64,000 nucleotides of DNA from Tubulanus polymorphus (taxonomy: Eukaryota; Nemertea; Palaeonemertea; Tubulaniformes; Tubulanidae): contig NC_134026.1 in assembly GCF_964204645.1 (NCBI RefSeq), positions 22,090,650-22,154,649 of the forward strand, written 5' to 3'. The translations under genes were made by a program, and so were the position numbers. Shown one piece after another: positions 26,201 to 38,199 of the stretch (position 1 is the first letter of the stretch; each line of letters begins with the position of its first letter). Under the pieces are notes generated by a model. That model searched no databases. It was not told where the DNA came from and saw nothing but the letters and a program-made list of their open reading frames with translations.

Positions 26201-27353
26201 CTACAAGAAAAATAGAGGAATTCGAATACTATCATTATTTCATTGTAAAAGGTTTAAGGATAACATGACGAATTGTGTTGTGTTTTCAGGATGTTATATT
26301 TCAATGTTTAACTACGAACGATGTCCAACTGAATGCGATCGACGCCGATGACCCGGAGGTTTCCGACTACAACATGCTCCCCGAAGTGGGCAAATTAGCC
26401 GACCAGCTTAAAACCTGTCTGCAAGAAAGTGAGGACATTCCCCGAGATTTCACCTCATTGTTCGACAATTCTTTATTCAAATTAGACACGTCGTCGGTCA
26501 CAAAATCGATAAAGTAAGTTCTACATTTCTAGATACCAGTGCAAATATATCTGACCCTTACTCTAGTGTAGCTTTGTATTGTGTTCTTTTCTAGAGCTTA
26601 CGAAACCCTGAAAACAAAACACGATACGTTGACTTTAATAACACCGCAATTTGAAACGCCACTGCCTCCACTACAACCTGCTGTAAGTAGATACCTAGGC
26701 AAAAAAAGATAAATGCCATTACTGTATCATGACAAAAACATGAATTGATTTCACATTTACCAGCCGTAGATGATATTGCGAATTTGTATTCCGAAGGATT
26801 AAACTATTATCTCTTTCGAATCATTACCATTGCAGGTATTCCCTCCTCAGTTCAGGGAATTACCCGCTCCATCGCTGGATTTGTTCGATTTGGATGAACA
26901 GTTCTCGTCGGAGAAAGTGCGACTCGCTCAGATAACCAATAAATGTAAGTACTGCTAGAACGAAAAATATTTCCGCGTTATGCAGTCTGATTGGGGAGTG
27001 TTTTGAATGAAGTTTTATTTCGTTTTATTATATTTTGTAGGTACGGATGATGATCTTGAATATTACGTACGAGAATGTGGAGATATTCTCGGCGTGACGA
27101 TGAAACTACCGCAGTCTGGTCGAGACGCTAAACACATCATAGATTATATATTTGCCCACGTTGTTGAATTCAAGAAATTGAATCAGGTATGTTAGTCGAG
27201 AATTAGTCGTTGAGAATTGTTCGATTGTGAAAAAAATGCCCAAATTTTGCAGCTGATGATGAATTTCCTATAAGACACATCGGGTGTCATTGATAAAAAA
27301 TTTATTTCGTTTCACAGGAACAAGACACCGATATGGGATTACAATATGGCTAA
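23262..27353 (+). CDS. ift52: Intraflagellar transport protein 52
   Basis: A core IFT-B subunit needed to assemble cilia and flagella; it bridges IFT88, IFT70 and IFT46 in the train. Twelve exons join in phase: 23262-23383, 23768-23855, 24407-24536, 24729-24804, 25095-25160, 25806-25932, 26013-26099, 26290-26513, 26595-26682, 26836-26944, 27041-27186 and 27318-27353, giving 432 residues (vertebrate protein about 437). Recognisable blocks include RNTVLFNASKRELFSTTSGF at the N-terminus, GGPREKFTAAE, VLMGEGGESKFDTNINFLLE, YYKYFHPKEALVSNGVLNR, SGSVAFPLNRP, QESEDIPRDFTSLFD, TPQFETPLPPLQPA, LAQITNKCTDDDLEYYV and VVEFKKLNQ. Exon 7 could also begin at 26016 (CAG/CAG acceptor choice). The ATG follows closely after a possible acceptor (TTATATAG), so a 5' UTR intron is likely. 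A MITE sits in intron 2. Confidence 0.97.
23981..24325. mobile_element. MITE in ift52 intron 2
   Basis: Terminal inverted repeats CATAGAACTATA (left) and TATAGTTCTATG (right) lie in arms of roughly 90 bp that share GGGAAGGCCAACT and CAGCGCCCTCACC with GGCGATAAACAATA. Flanking GTCTTAT on both sides gives a 7-bp (possibly 8-bp) target duplication, which would fit a hAT-type element. No coding capacity. Confidence 0.7.
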
Positions 27354-29896
27354 CAGTGAAATTAATGTCTCCTAAGTGAAAGTTCACAAAAAAAGTTTAG
27401 CGGAGAATTATCAACGAACTCGAATGGCAGCCAGCGTAGCAGTCGTTATCTTCTGGAGAGAACTGCTTTTAAAATTACAGTCAAAGTCCGTAATTAAGCC
27501 ATCCTTACAAATGCAATCGCTCTCTTAACGCCAACATTTTTCAGAGGACAAATTTGCCCGATTGATCTCGAATTCTTACCCTTCTTTATAACGCCAAATT
27601 CGTTACTTATACCATGCTTCCCATTGGTCCCAGTAGTGGCATTATCACGGACTTTGACTGTATGTACTTCAGGATGAAATAAAAGCCATGTTTTTAAACT
27701 TAAAACCATATTGTCTATCCTAGAGTGGGACTAAAAATGTAAAGACAGATACCGTACCTCACATTCACAATGTCAGGGAATACACTGCTTTTATTCCAAA
27801 TGATCAAATAAAAAATTGATACCCCCGGTAGTTACTGATAGAAACTAAGAGGTCTAGTTTTAAGAATTGTACATTTTAAGCATTATACCAGTAGCCAATG
27901 TTAATTGTGTGTACAATGTATAATAAGAATGTCTTTAAGCTTCAAAATTGAATTCCTTCCACGTTTTTTCCTCAAAGCACCATCTTTTAGTGCATGATTT
28001 TCATCTGTGCTTTCTCCGTCCTGATGTTTTTCAATTGTTTGGAGATTGTTTGCCACTTATGAGATGTATAATACACCACCGTTAGATCGAATAGTAAACT
28101 GTACGTTAATTTAGTACATGTACGTGTATATCATTATCTTTTGTAATAAATTATAATTTATCGTTGTCAAAAGTCGAGTTGGATTGGCTTCTTGGTCAAC
28201 GAGAGCATGCAAATGTTTTGGCACGAGCTTCTCCATCCGTTAGAAGTCTATAGCATCTGACCACCAGAAACTCCAAAAGAACGACTATCGTAACAATTGC
28301 AATTGGGACTCCTCGGATGTAAGACCACAGTTAGTCATGGCTTAGATTTGAGACCAACAATAGTTCTATAGTCAATCTAGCAACTTGAGACTACGTCACA
28401 ACTAGGCCCAGGTTCATTGTGCATGATAGAGTAACATCTCAACACATGGGCAAAATGAAATGATTTTTGTCAGCAGGAATAATAAATCCCTTAGAAATTG
28501 CAGTCAACAGACCATATCATAAAAGCTAGCGCACATGACAAAATTTTTTCATAGAAAGATTTATTACAGCTTGCCAACAAGTAAATGATAATAATCCAGT
28601 CAATCACACAAAATATACACCACATGGATTGATTCTTAGAATGGTTAAATACACATGCCTTGAAAACTAAAACCTAATGAACAATTTTTTAGACTTATTC
28701 ATTGGAAAAAGCCGTGCTACTCATTCAAGAATACGGTGAAGGCCTAAACTATGAAATTAATTTGCATTTACAGAGCATAAGCCAAGAAATGAGTAGATGT
28801 ATCCTTTTTCTCAAGTGTTCAGCAGAGGTGAAGTGGCATAGCTTACAGCTTCAAACCCGGTGTCATCGAGACTCCTCCGTGTAGTACGAAACCCTCTAGT
28901 TATAGACTGGCCAGAACATCTCTGGCATCGTACAATAAATAATTTCTGCGGTCGAGCAAACTGCAACAGTAAAATCCGGTTGGTATATTTGATCCGTTTG
29001 GTTAATAGCAGCAGGGTTTCTTGCCACACCAGAATCCTAATTACATCAGGATTTGAATCACTGCAAGTGAAGACACAGGACAATGTAATTTAGCTTCTGA
29101 TGGCGATCTCACAACAATGGTCATATATATCAAAAATATGACAGAATTTGGAAGAAAAGCCATCGGCCAAATCAAAAGTGCCTCAGGTAAGGATGAGGTT
29201 TCTCATGGAATATTCAGCTACTGGCCTACAATTTGTAAAAACTTAACACAATATCCACACAAGTCTATTCTTTAGTGTCTCATATCAACATTAGCCCGAT
29301 ATATTCTGTACACATGACATTTTTAAATCATTAAAAAATCAGACCGCTAATGAACCATTTTCACAGTAGTAGGCACTCAATAAATTCCCATTCAAAATAC
29401 AGCACCATTCATGAACAAAAAATAAACTGATATACTGTACAAAAAGCCATATCGAAACTCCTTACTGTGGTTTATAAAATGAAATGATTTTTTATTATTG
29501 CCTCAATGGAGGCCATCATTAGAAAATTTTTATCAGCTAGAATGTGCTATTCTTGAATAAGAAAATAATCAAATACGTCGATAAAACCGGCCATGCCAAT
29601 AAAGCCTACTCATCATTATTTCAGGTTTGCCAACACTGGATTGCTAATTATATCGAACGCAATGTTCTTCAAGCTTTGTTGTTAGAACATGAAAATACAA
29701 CATTTGAATATGAGATTTTCTATCTTAATTTTTTTTTTGGTTTATCATTCAACAAGAGCTCCATCCAAGTGTGTATTAGCAGTCTACTATGGACAACAGC
29801 GTACAGACAGCCGGCCTTCTCAGAAGACAGGACTTCTCACCATCTTACATACAATAAAGTACACACAACAAATTCTCAAATAGGTTTCTTAGATTA
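27354..29896. other. Convergent ift52/faf1 3' region
   Basis: 3' UTRs and intergenic DNA. Possible ift52 poly(A) signals AATAAA lie at 27807-27812 and 28145-28150. A minus-strand AATAAA for faf1 lies at 29491-29496. A tRNA-like SINE fragment is at about 28845-28915. No further coding sequence is supported. Confidence 0.5.
28845..28915 (-). repeat. Possible tRNA-related SINE fragment
   Basis: On the minus strand TGGCCAGTCTATAACTAGAG resembles an A box region. About 45 bases further GGGTTTGAAGC (28848-28858) resembles a B box. It shares CTAGAGGGTTTCG-like spacing with the element near 9.9 kb, so both may belong to one SINE family. Degenerate. Confidence 0.35.
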
Positions 29897-32800
29897 TCAT
29901 CGTTCCTCTAATATGACAGTTTCTTGTGGATACAGTTTCAGTTCTTTAAATGACTGATTTTCGTCTAGCGTCGTTAACTGAAAAACAAAATGACAAACGA
30001 ATCATCGAGAAAATCTATTTCGGCATTTAGAATTCAATTTGACTTGAGCTATCCGATCATAGCAGAGGTGTAGTAATTCAGTCTACTCACATCGCGTCTA
30101 GGATACGTCGTTAGTATCTTATAATCTTCTAAATGGAATCCTTTAGAAACTATATAATGAATGAGGTGTCTGAGTGGTGATGCGACGAGAAATCGTCGAG
30201 TAATCGGAGATCCGTTCGGAACACGAACTCGGATCATCGTCACTGGCTCTTCGCTGTCAGCGCATGGTTCTGGTGGTAACAGGTCGGCAACTGACTGCCG
30301 TCGTGCCTGTCAAAACAGGATCAAAACCAATCTTACTCAGCAACAAAAAATCAAATACATTTTTCTGGATATACACGATTTACGAACCTCTTTAAGCATA
30401 TCTTCTTCTTGTTGTTTCATTTGTTCAGCATGTTTCCGCGCTTCCTCTTCCATCTCTTCCTGTAGTATTCTCTCTTCTTCTTTTTTCTTGATTTCCGCCT
30501 ATAATAAGATTTATAACGACATTCATTTTCGTGACGACCTCGCTTCCTTGGGTAAGTTTTAACAGTCCTTAACTCAAATGTTTGTTCATTACTTAATTGG
30601 TTGCTGCTCAGAAGCGAAGGATTTCTGGATTTAAATTCTGAAGGACAGTGACAATAAGTCACAATTTCAGCTACTGCTGTCGTAGTCATCCATTATTGAG
30701 GAACACATTGTTCGCAATATTGGGGGAAACCACAGTGCAGAAGTTTATTGCTCTATATGTGAGCAAAGGGGTCAAGAAAAGAACAGTTGTGCCCCCTGCT
30801 TTTCTACTGCACTCCATATTATATAATATGTACCTACCTTTTCTCTGTCAGCTTTTAGTGATTCTTCATAAGCTTGATCTTGTTCTTGTTTTACTTGTTC
30901 ACGCATTTCTCGTTCATTCTGTTTATCAAAAAAATATTAAGTGTTAAAATTCTATATTCGTAAACAGGTAGATCATGTTTGTGATGCTATTATGAGGTTC
31001 AGTTGCGCTACATGGTATACACACCTCCTCTTTAATTTCAGCACTTTGTTGTGCTTGGAACACATCTACAGCTTGTATTAGACTTGACATCAACTCTTCT
31101 ATAGTAACATTACCTAAATGAAATACATATCACAGCTTCAATCGACTTATATATAACCTGGTTAGATAAATCTACATAATTCCATATTAAATGCAGCTAT
31201 AAAACGATTAATTTTTTTTCATTCATAAGTATTTAAGAACAGCTCCAAATAATTATCTTGGTCCAGGGCTACTGGTAGTTTCCATAACTACTGTTTTTGT
31301 CTGAACTGAATTAAAACTGAGCTTCAGAGTTAAAAATTTGATCTTCACTTAAGGTATGGAACTATGGGTTCCATATGATTATTCTCTAAAAATGTTTATT
31401 TTTTGCCTTATCACTTCATCAATTAACTATGTAACTTAAATCTCTATACATCAAATCAGAAAATACTGAAATATGACACTATGAGTAGAACCTCGCTACA
31501 ACGAACTTCAGGGCACCAGGAACCTGTTCATTATAACTGATAGTTCGTTATATTCGGTATGAAATGTTTAAAATTGTCCAATTCAGGATTAGATTCTAGG
31601 TTTGTAATAACCGATAAACCGTATTATCAGAGGCCGCCATAATGAGGTTGTAGATAGAATGAGCTTATAGTACCTTGTATAACTGTGAACACCTCATTCG
31701 TTGCTCTAGTGCGCGTTATCACCAAAATTAATGGCATTTGCTGAGCTTTAAAATTTCGTACCGTAGTCGTTGCCATACTGCCGAATTGCTGTGTGCAACT
31801 TTGTAAAAACCTTAAAAAGATTTCCAACAAAAAATAATCAGTGTGAATATCTAATAACATTTATTTTGGAAGCCATAATAGTGGAAAATTGAAGAAATCT
31901 TTCAAGTTTTCTTCAAACAAAAGGTAAATTTAGATTTATCGCTAGTGCAATTTCCTAGAGTTGAAGCTGTCAAATGAACAAGAGTAAATGTTCAGAACCG
32001 ATCTCACGGCACTGTGAACCACCACACAATAACAAAACAGCAAGAACTAATCCGGATAACAAATATTATCATCCAACGGAGATTATTATTAATCTATATA
32101 GCCACTGGACAATGGTTAATCACTATTGGACAGTGGGCATCCCACAAGGCCAATACATATGGCTTGAATTATGAGCAGATTTATAATCTTGTTATTGTTT
32201 ATTGCATAGTGGGAGAGTATAATAGGCAACACTGTGTCGATAAGAGAAAACACATTCGTGTAAAACGGTCCTACTTAGGGGGCCATTCACAATCCGTATG
32301 GTCGGCTAAGAACTTTCTGGTGTCACAACGAGGCTGCGCTAGAATCAGACACGGAAGGAATGAGTGCGGACAATTCCAGCATATTGCGCAATCAACCCGC
32401 TTTCATGCATCGTGCGTTGGGAACTATGAATTCATTCACGGTCGCATTCTTCTTCATTGGCCAAGCGTTGGTTATCATCAGTGGGAACAGCATGCTTTTA
32501 CTGTGTCTGATCCGAAACAAAAACCTACGCATTCATTTTGGCGCGATATTAGCCAGTTTAGCGCTGAATGATCTGTTGATAGGAATTCATCTGCTCGCGT
32601 TCATTTATCTGATGTTTATCGGCTATTCGAGCAACGTGGCTTGTTTGATGATAAACTTTTCCACCACAGTGATGCTCACTTCATCGTTGTTTCACGTGAC
32701 CGCAATCTCGATCCACCGATTCCTGGCCGTACGTCTGCCGGCGCGATTCCGAACTAAAGGACGCAATTGGACGATTATTTTCATCGTCGTTTCGTGGTGT

Positions 32801-33525
32801 TTGGGTCTGATGTTTGGCATCAATCGCGTGATTTTAATAAAACATGGAAGAATTCTTTGCGTCAATGTCATCGAGAAACCGATCATTTTACATATAGCGC
32901 AAACAGCCGGCTTGGTGTCTTTATTGATCACGTCGATCGGTTTTTATTTGAAAACGTTGCATTTGCTACGAAAACGAATCGAGCCATCGCCGGTGTCTGC
33001 GAACGGTGTCACCGAGCAAACATATACGAATGCGACGATACCCGCGTTCCAACGTATTCCGATGATGAACACGTTGAAGACAGCTGTCGGTATATTCATC
33101 GCGTATTTCATTAGTTGGATACCGCACCTGGCACTCAGTTGGTACACGAGAAGAGAGACGTGGTCCCTGGAAATGAATAGTCACGAAACGCACCTTTTGA
33201 TAGCTAGTGTTGTATCACATTTCGTACTCTATTCGAATTCGGCTTGCAATCCTTTTATTTATACATTTTTCAATTCGAAACATAGAATGGCTCTTCGAAA
33301 CCTATTTTGCTGCCGAAACCCGACTGCACCAGTGCCACCACTTAATACTATCACTAATCAGGGAATGAACGAGCCAGTTGAGTAATCATTGCTAACATAC
33401 TTATGTGATGGGATTTATCAATAGCCAGGAGTTGCATTATCGGTGAATCTGAACAAAACGTAACTCGAAATCGAGTACACGTTACTAAGAGGACCACATA
33501 GACTGGTGGAAAGGTAATTGGTCGG

Positions 33526-33591
<66 letters not shown>

Positions 33592-36500
33592 TACAAACCT
33601 ACAATTTTGAGAGTGGAATTGACTTCTCAAAATCAATTATACAACAACACATTTTTGTTGTTTGATGAAAAATGTGTATAATATTCAACGTACCTGTTTT
33701 TGTTTGATTCAAGCGTCATATCCCAAGGCCACATCACAAAGTTTTGACTAAGATAACTGCATATCGTTTCCTTACAGAGAATCTGTGAGCAAAATATGTT
33801 GGCTAAAATGCTGGTATCATTGTGAAGGTAAACTGCTAATAGGCGTTTCTGAAAAAAATAAAACACACACTGGTTACACAAATGAGATCTTTGATGAAGC
33901 TACAATTCAAATTTTCTATAATTAAACTACAGTGGAACCTCATTATAATGAACTCGGATAAAACGACAAGCATTTTGTCCCAAATAAGCCAATTTGATTA
34001 ATTTCATACTAGATATAACAAACTATCCATTATAATGGTTTTCTGGTCATGTGAAGTTTGCTGCAACTAGGTTCCACTGTATAATCAAGTCTCAACATAC
34101 CTCTTTCGCTCGGACTAATAAAGCATCCTTGATGGCATCATCCAATTTTCCGATATAAAAATCTGGGTGACATTCTCCATACCTAAACGAATAGATAATG
34201 AAGATATTTGATTAATGATATAGGCCCTATGTAATGTTCTGGCTTTTTAAGCTATCAACTATTGATTTAAATTGAAATCAATACCTCTCACGAAAAACGG
34301 CAGTGAAATTTTCTACTGCGATTGTTTCATCAGTTATGCCATCTGGAACTGGAAGAAAATTCTATCAGTGCGCTTACCAAGAGAAGAGATTATCAGGCCC
34401 GATTACGACAGGGATTTCCCCTGGAGAGACAACTGTTATGGACACCACAAAGAAAATGACTACACAAACACACTATAAAATCTAAAATGTTGAAGCCAAG
34501 GTCAATACATAGCAAAGGCTAGTGAAAGGAAACCACTACGGTCAAGGCCTTAAGCTAAACTCCCTTCGGACTAGCAACTACCGGTAATCAAATCATGAGT
34601 GAGTGAGGCGAGTACCCTGCAGACATTAGTTTACGCAAGTGTATTCTTCCCAAACTTACTGAGTGATTTTACTCTCAGTGTACTCGGTTCGGCTTCGAAA
34701 TCAATTTCCTCATCCATTGAAAAATGTTCAGCTGCATCTTCAAACTCGTCATCACTTTGCTCTAGTTCCATAGCTGCAGCCTGAAATGTTATCCCAAAGA
34801 AGCAATAGTTTAATTAAAAAGTTTTATACTGGGTAATGGTGATCTTAACTGTTAACAACTGATCCATATGGATTGGCTACCTCAGCAGTGTATGTCCTCC
34901 GGTTATCTCGGGTTTGACTGAGTTCAAGTTTGTGACAGGGAAAACCAATACCAGCACCAGCTAATGTCATCTGAAAATAGCAAATCATGATCATCATACT
35001 ACCACCAATTTTTATAGAAAAGTTATCAACTTGGTTCAGAATAATGTCATAAAAAAAGCTACGAAGTCGAAATTAATCTGAGTGTACATCCCGAACCTAC
35101 TATCTAAATTCAACGATGGATTCAAAGTTACCTTCCAAGCTGACAAAAAATATGCTGCCATGTAGGCCTATAGTAATAGTAATAACAATTTAATTTATAT
35201 AGCACCCTTTTCACTGTGATACAATGTGCAATGGCGCTTTCTACCATTAAATTGGTATTTTTACCCCCAACCTATACCTCAAACCATTTATCAGTCATCT
35301 CTCCCTGGGGAGCATTAACATCCGAGCAGCTACTAGGCACTCAGGAGTCATCTATGAGACCAGGAACCCATCTACTCCTAGGTGATGAGCGGCAATGAGG
35401 ATAAGTGTCTTGCCCAGGGGCACAACAGTAATACAGGTTTTCAAATCCACAACCTGGCTTCCAAGAGTCCAATGCTCTTACCACACGCCCATGCCACTTG
35501 CTCGCTCATATTAAATATTTTGTTATACTGACCTGTTCATCATCAGCACCGCTCGGCCAACCTTTCCACGATTGGGATCGGACAGGAATATCGGTAACGT
35601 GGTATACATCGCTTTTCACTTCCTGAACTGTTTTTGTACCCGGAAAATTGAGCGAATACTCGCGGTTATGTTGCGGCACGTTGATCAGTAACGTGAAATT
35701 CTGAGTTAACCGCTCTTCGAGAATGTTCGAACTGAAATGTAACAAAAGATTGAACAATTGATAAAGTCATTAGAAAAGATAAACCTCAAATATGTTAAGG
35801 TAAAAACAAGGCAAAAGCAACCAAAGGAAAACGCTACATGGTAATTCCGATAAGCAAAACATAAAATATAATATTAATCAATCATTTATGTGGCCCTACA
35901 TGGGCACAGCCAACTTGGCCTTCTCTACTAATATTATTGCAAAATTATTGCGAAATCTTGTAACTGTTCTTAATAGCGAAAATGAAGTTTTGAATAAGAA
36001 ACCTAAACTTACTCTTCCATTGAAGACTCAGAGACACAGGTGGCTGGTGTTAACAGAAATAATCTCACCTCTTTTGGTAGGTGTAAACTCTTTAAAACAT
36101 CCTAGAAATAATCAAAATATTCTTTCGAACTTATCATCAGAGCAAGCAGAAATTTAAGCGCTGATAATAATCAATAAACTACCTTATCTTCAGCTTGTCG
36201 GCTATTCCATCCGCGTAAAACCTGCTTATCAGCAGATATTCCGATATCTTCTGCGAGTACTTCCTTAATCCGACCTAGATCAGAAAAAGATGATAAATTC
36301 TTGTTCGAATTTCTACTCTTAAAAATATTTCGAATCGCACGATCACTATATGGGAGTTGTGATGTCACATTATGTTATAAGCAGTGATTTCCAATGACGA
36401 CCTGTGCTACTGGCTATTCCACCAGATGACTTTTGGTAGTGAGTGGAATGATCAACAAAGCCACAACGGAATCACAACTATAACAAAATTCACCAAATAG

Positions 36501-37582
36501 TATAATTACAGTACGATTGATTATGCCGAGTCACTTCAGCCTCATCAGGTATGATGTATTTCTAAAAAAAATGCTTTACTGTCACACCTACTGATCTGAG
36601 TTAATCTTATATTCATATCCTAAATAGTATGTTTATTACTGCAGTGGGCTTATATACCCTACGGTAAGTTTCTTTCATGTATTAATACCTTATTAGGCTG
36701 AAATGACTCAGCGAAATCGAACGTGCTGTCATAACACTATTTTCAAGGATTAATTTTGTGTTAAGTCATGATTCTGTTGTGGCCCTATCCCACCAGATGG
36801 CACGCACCACAATAGGACAATGAACTCACCGACGGTTTCCGTGTCTTTGAGTACGACTGGGATATCGCGACCTCTATACTCGATCGTGAAGTTTATGAAT
36901 CGCGGCGGTATACCGTACGACGACGAGGGTAAAGGTTCGTACGGTATATCAATCAGTGACGACGCCACATGCCACGAAGGACTAGACGACGGCTGCACCT
37001 GATGGCCTTGAACTTGTATATTCGGCTCTGGAGGAATATCTAACGGATGGTCAGATGAATCAGTTTCTAGATGAGCGACTGTACTGCTCAACGCTTCCTT
37101 TAACAAACAACCAAAATAAATTTTAAGACTTAGTAGGTTATAACTCATATTGAAGTTTTTCGAGCTATCTTCAAAAATTTTACCGTCAAATTCCAGTCAT
37201 GTCTCTCCAATACTGCAATACATTCCTCAATATTTTCCAGCTGGGTACAGGCCTGTTTTAAATAGAATCAACCATTGTGATTAGTACATTCGGTGGCAGC
37301 TGAAAGAAGACCTGGAGGTTGGGTAAAATCAGCTGATTCATTGACATCATTGGACTGGTGGACCAGCACAGAGACAGAATCGAACCGAATGAGACAGTCT
37401 TTAATTCAAGCTTGTGCATCGAAAAGTCAATAAAAACAATGGCTACAACAAAATGTGAACCGTGTCGCGTATGTTTTACCAAAACCGGGCGATAATCGTT
37501 AAACGAACGAACAATGACAACGAAACGCGACAAAATATACCTGAAAATTCACGAGAATTTCATTTCTGTCAGGATCAGCCAT
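29897..37582 (-). CDS. faf1: FAS-associated factor 1 (UBA-UAS-UBX protein)
   Basis: A p97/VCP adaptor that binds ubiquitylated clients through an N-terminal UBA and recruits p97 through a C-terminal UBX domain. Seventeen exons join in phase from 37541-37582 down to 29897-29977, giving 661 residues (human 650). Exons: 37541-37582, 37184-37252, 36830-37097, 36183-36274, 36013-36101, 35533-35731, 34881-34970, 34660-34780, 34285-34348, 34101-34182, 33694-33848, 31674-31810, 31025-31113, 30838-30918, 30388-30498, 30091-30306, 29897-29977. Order: UBA (MADPDRNEILVNFQ..CTQLENIEECIAVLE), two ubiquitin-like segments (FTIEYRGRDIPVVLKDTETV; NREYSLNFPGTKTVQEVK), acidic linker, thioredoxin-like UAS domain (LAVYLHNDTSILANIFCSQ), Glu/Lys-rich coiled coil, UBX ending YKILTTYPRRDLTTLDENQS. 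The donor after the 30388-30498 exon is GTTCGT, weaker than usual. Intron 11 contains a GPCR gene on the other strand. Confidence 0.96.
31488..31655. repeat. Degenerate Tc1/mariner-pogo-like MITE
   Basis: Left end AGTAGAACCTCGCTACAACG resembles the terminal repeat of the element at 33930-34079. The right side has the complementary CATAATGAGGTTGTAG. Ends are eroded. Lies in the faf1 intron between 31113 and 31674. Confidence 0.35.
32360..33385 (+). CDS. Rhodopsin-class G-protein-coupled receptor, intronless
   Basis: A 341-residue seven-transmembrane receptor in one exon; ligand unknown. Segments: TM1 about 26-51 with GNSMLLL, TM2 60-86 (LASLALNDLLIG), TM3 92-120, TM4 137-160, TM5 174-200, TM6 240-262 (FISWIPH), TM7 280-303. 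Conserved class A features: Cys95 and Cys167 placed for the extracellular disulphide, SNSACNPFIY (NPxxY, 297-301) ending TM7, and Cys317-Cys318 as a likely palmitoylation site. The DRY motif at the end of TM3 is HRF (119-121): arginine is kept but the acidic partner is lost. NDSS-type residues at 4-7 give a possible N-glycosylation site. The gene lies wholly inside faf1 intron 11 on the opposite strand. An overlapping frame at 32014-32571 is a shadow. Confidence 0.9.
   Translation: MSADNSSILRNQPAFMHRALGTMNSFTVAFFFIGQALVIISGNSMLLLCLIRNKNLRIHFGAILASLALNDLLIGIHLLAFIYLMFIGYSSNVACLMINFSTTVMLTSSLFHVTAISIHRFLAVRLPARFRTKGRNWTIIFIVVSWCLGLMFGINRVILIKHGRILCVNVIEKPIILHIAQTAGLVSLLITSIGFYLKTLHLLRKRIEPSPVSANGVTEQTYTNATIPAFQRIPMMNTLKTAVGIFIAYFISWIPHLALSWYTRRETWSLEMNSHETHLLIASVVSHFVLYSNSACNPFIYTFFNSKHRMALRNLFCCRNPTAPVPPLNTITNQGMNEPVE
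33527..33589 (+). repeat. (TA)n microsatellite
   Basis: About 31 uninterrupted TA dinucleotides, 140 bp after the stop of the nested GPCR and inside faf1 intron 11. Confidence 0.97.
33930..34079. mobile_element. 150-bp pogo/mariner-like MITE with TA target duplication
   Basis: The left end is CAGTGGAACCTCATTATAAT and the reverse complement of the right end is CAGTGGAACCTAGTTGCAGC. It is flanked by TA on both sides (33928-33929 and 34080-34081). Length, CAGTGGAACC termini and TA duplication fit a non-autonomous Tc1/mariner-pogo element. Lies in a faf1 intron. Confidence 0.8.
35165..35495 (-). repeat. tRNA-derived SINE
   Basis: On the minus strand the head GTGTGGTAAGAGCATTGG (A-box-like, 35474-35485) is followed by GTGGATTTGAAAACC (B-box-like, 35436-35450). 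Next comes a body including TTGTGCCCCTGGGCAAGACA, then TATATAAATTAAATTG and a TTATTACTA simple-repeat tail at the low-coordinate end. The GTGTCTTGCCCAGGGGCACA block is one I have seen in repeats of marine invertebrates (recollection, not checked). Lies in a faf1 intron. Confidence 0.65.
36508..36725. repeat. Foldback repeat with hammerhead-like arms
   Basis: Left arm (36508-36550) and right arm (36684-36725) are near inverted copies: GCCGAGTCACTTCAGCCTCA versus, in reverse complement, GCTGAGTCATTTCAGCCTAA. Read outwards, each arm resembles CTGATGA, one base, a 5-bp hairpin GCTGA..TCAGC, then GAAA. The right arm keeps GCGAAATCG but has CTTATTA for CTGATGA. The left arm keeps CTGATGA but has lost GAAA. 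Lies in a faf1 intron. Confidence 0.5.
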
Positions 37583-38199
37583 GATTCTTTGAAGCTAGCA
37601 AACGATTCGTTCGCATCCGACAGAGATACAATTCATCGCACCGTGACATGAAAAAATTATGACAAAAATATTTATTAGGCTACTTGTAGATAGATATTTT
37701 AGTTTTTACAAAAGTGGTTTGACAAAAGAAATCATTTGATTACAATGAGTTAAAACCCACTCTTTCCAGATATGAGAAGATATAACGTTAAATCAGGATC
37801 CTATTATTTATTTTGCAAGAGGAGATACAAAGAAGCTATATGCGGTTTAGGGCCACAGTGGATTATTTTGATTAACTGCATACGACCGATACTGAAATGG
37901 ATAAATTTTACAGAAATTAAAGTCGATCAGTCAAGCGTGACTCGGACATTAAGTCCGGTTCTGCGTCCGTAGAAATTCCGTTTCCGTGTGTTGTACGCGT
38001 TGAATTGTGGGTAGTAGATTGTTGTATAGCGCAGTGTTGTAAGAAGAGGGAAACCCGACAGAAATTCGCTTCACTTAATCATCTTTACTGGTGCGATGAA
38101 GAGGTACATCGGCAGATTTCTGACCTGATGGCGGCCTCCACATAGCGCAGATAGACTTGGTACCGGTTTGGTGGCGAATATTCGACCGCAACGACGAAA
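37583..38199. promoter_or_regulatory. Divergent faf1/setd1 intergenic region
   Basis: 617 bp separate the two start codons, which point away from each other. No TATA box stands out. The part nearest setd1 is richer in CpG. A shared bidirectional promoter is likely from the geometry alone; UTR limits are not visible. Confidence 0.45.

Noticed and set aside
32014-32571. 185-codon open frame overlapping the GPCR start
   Set aside because: It overlaps the receptor in another frame, its translation has no family resemblance, and the receptor frame carries all conserved motifs.
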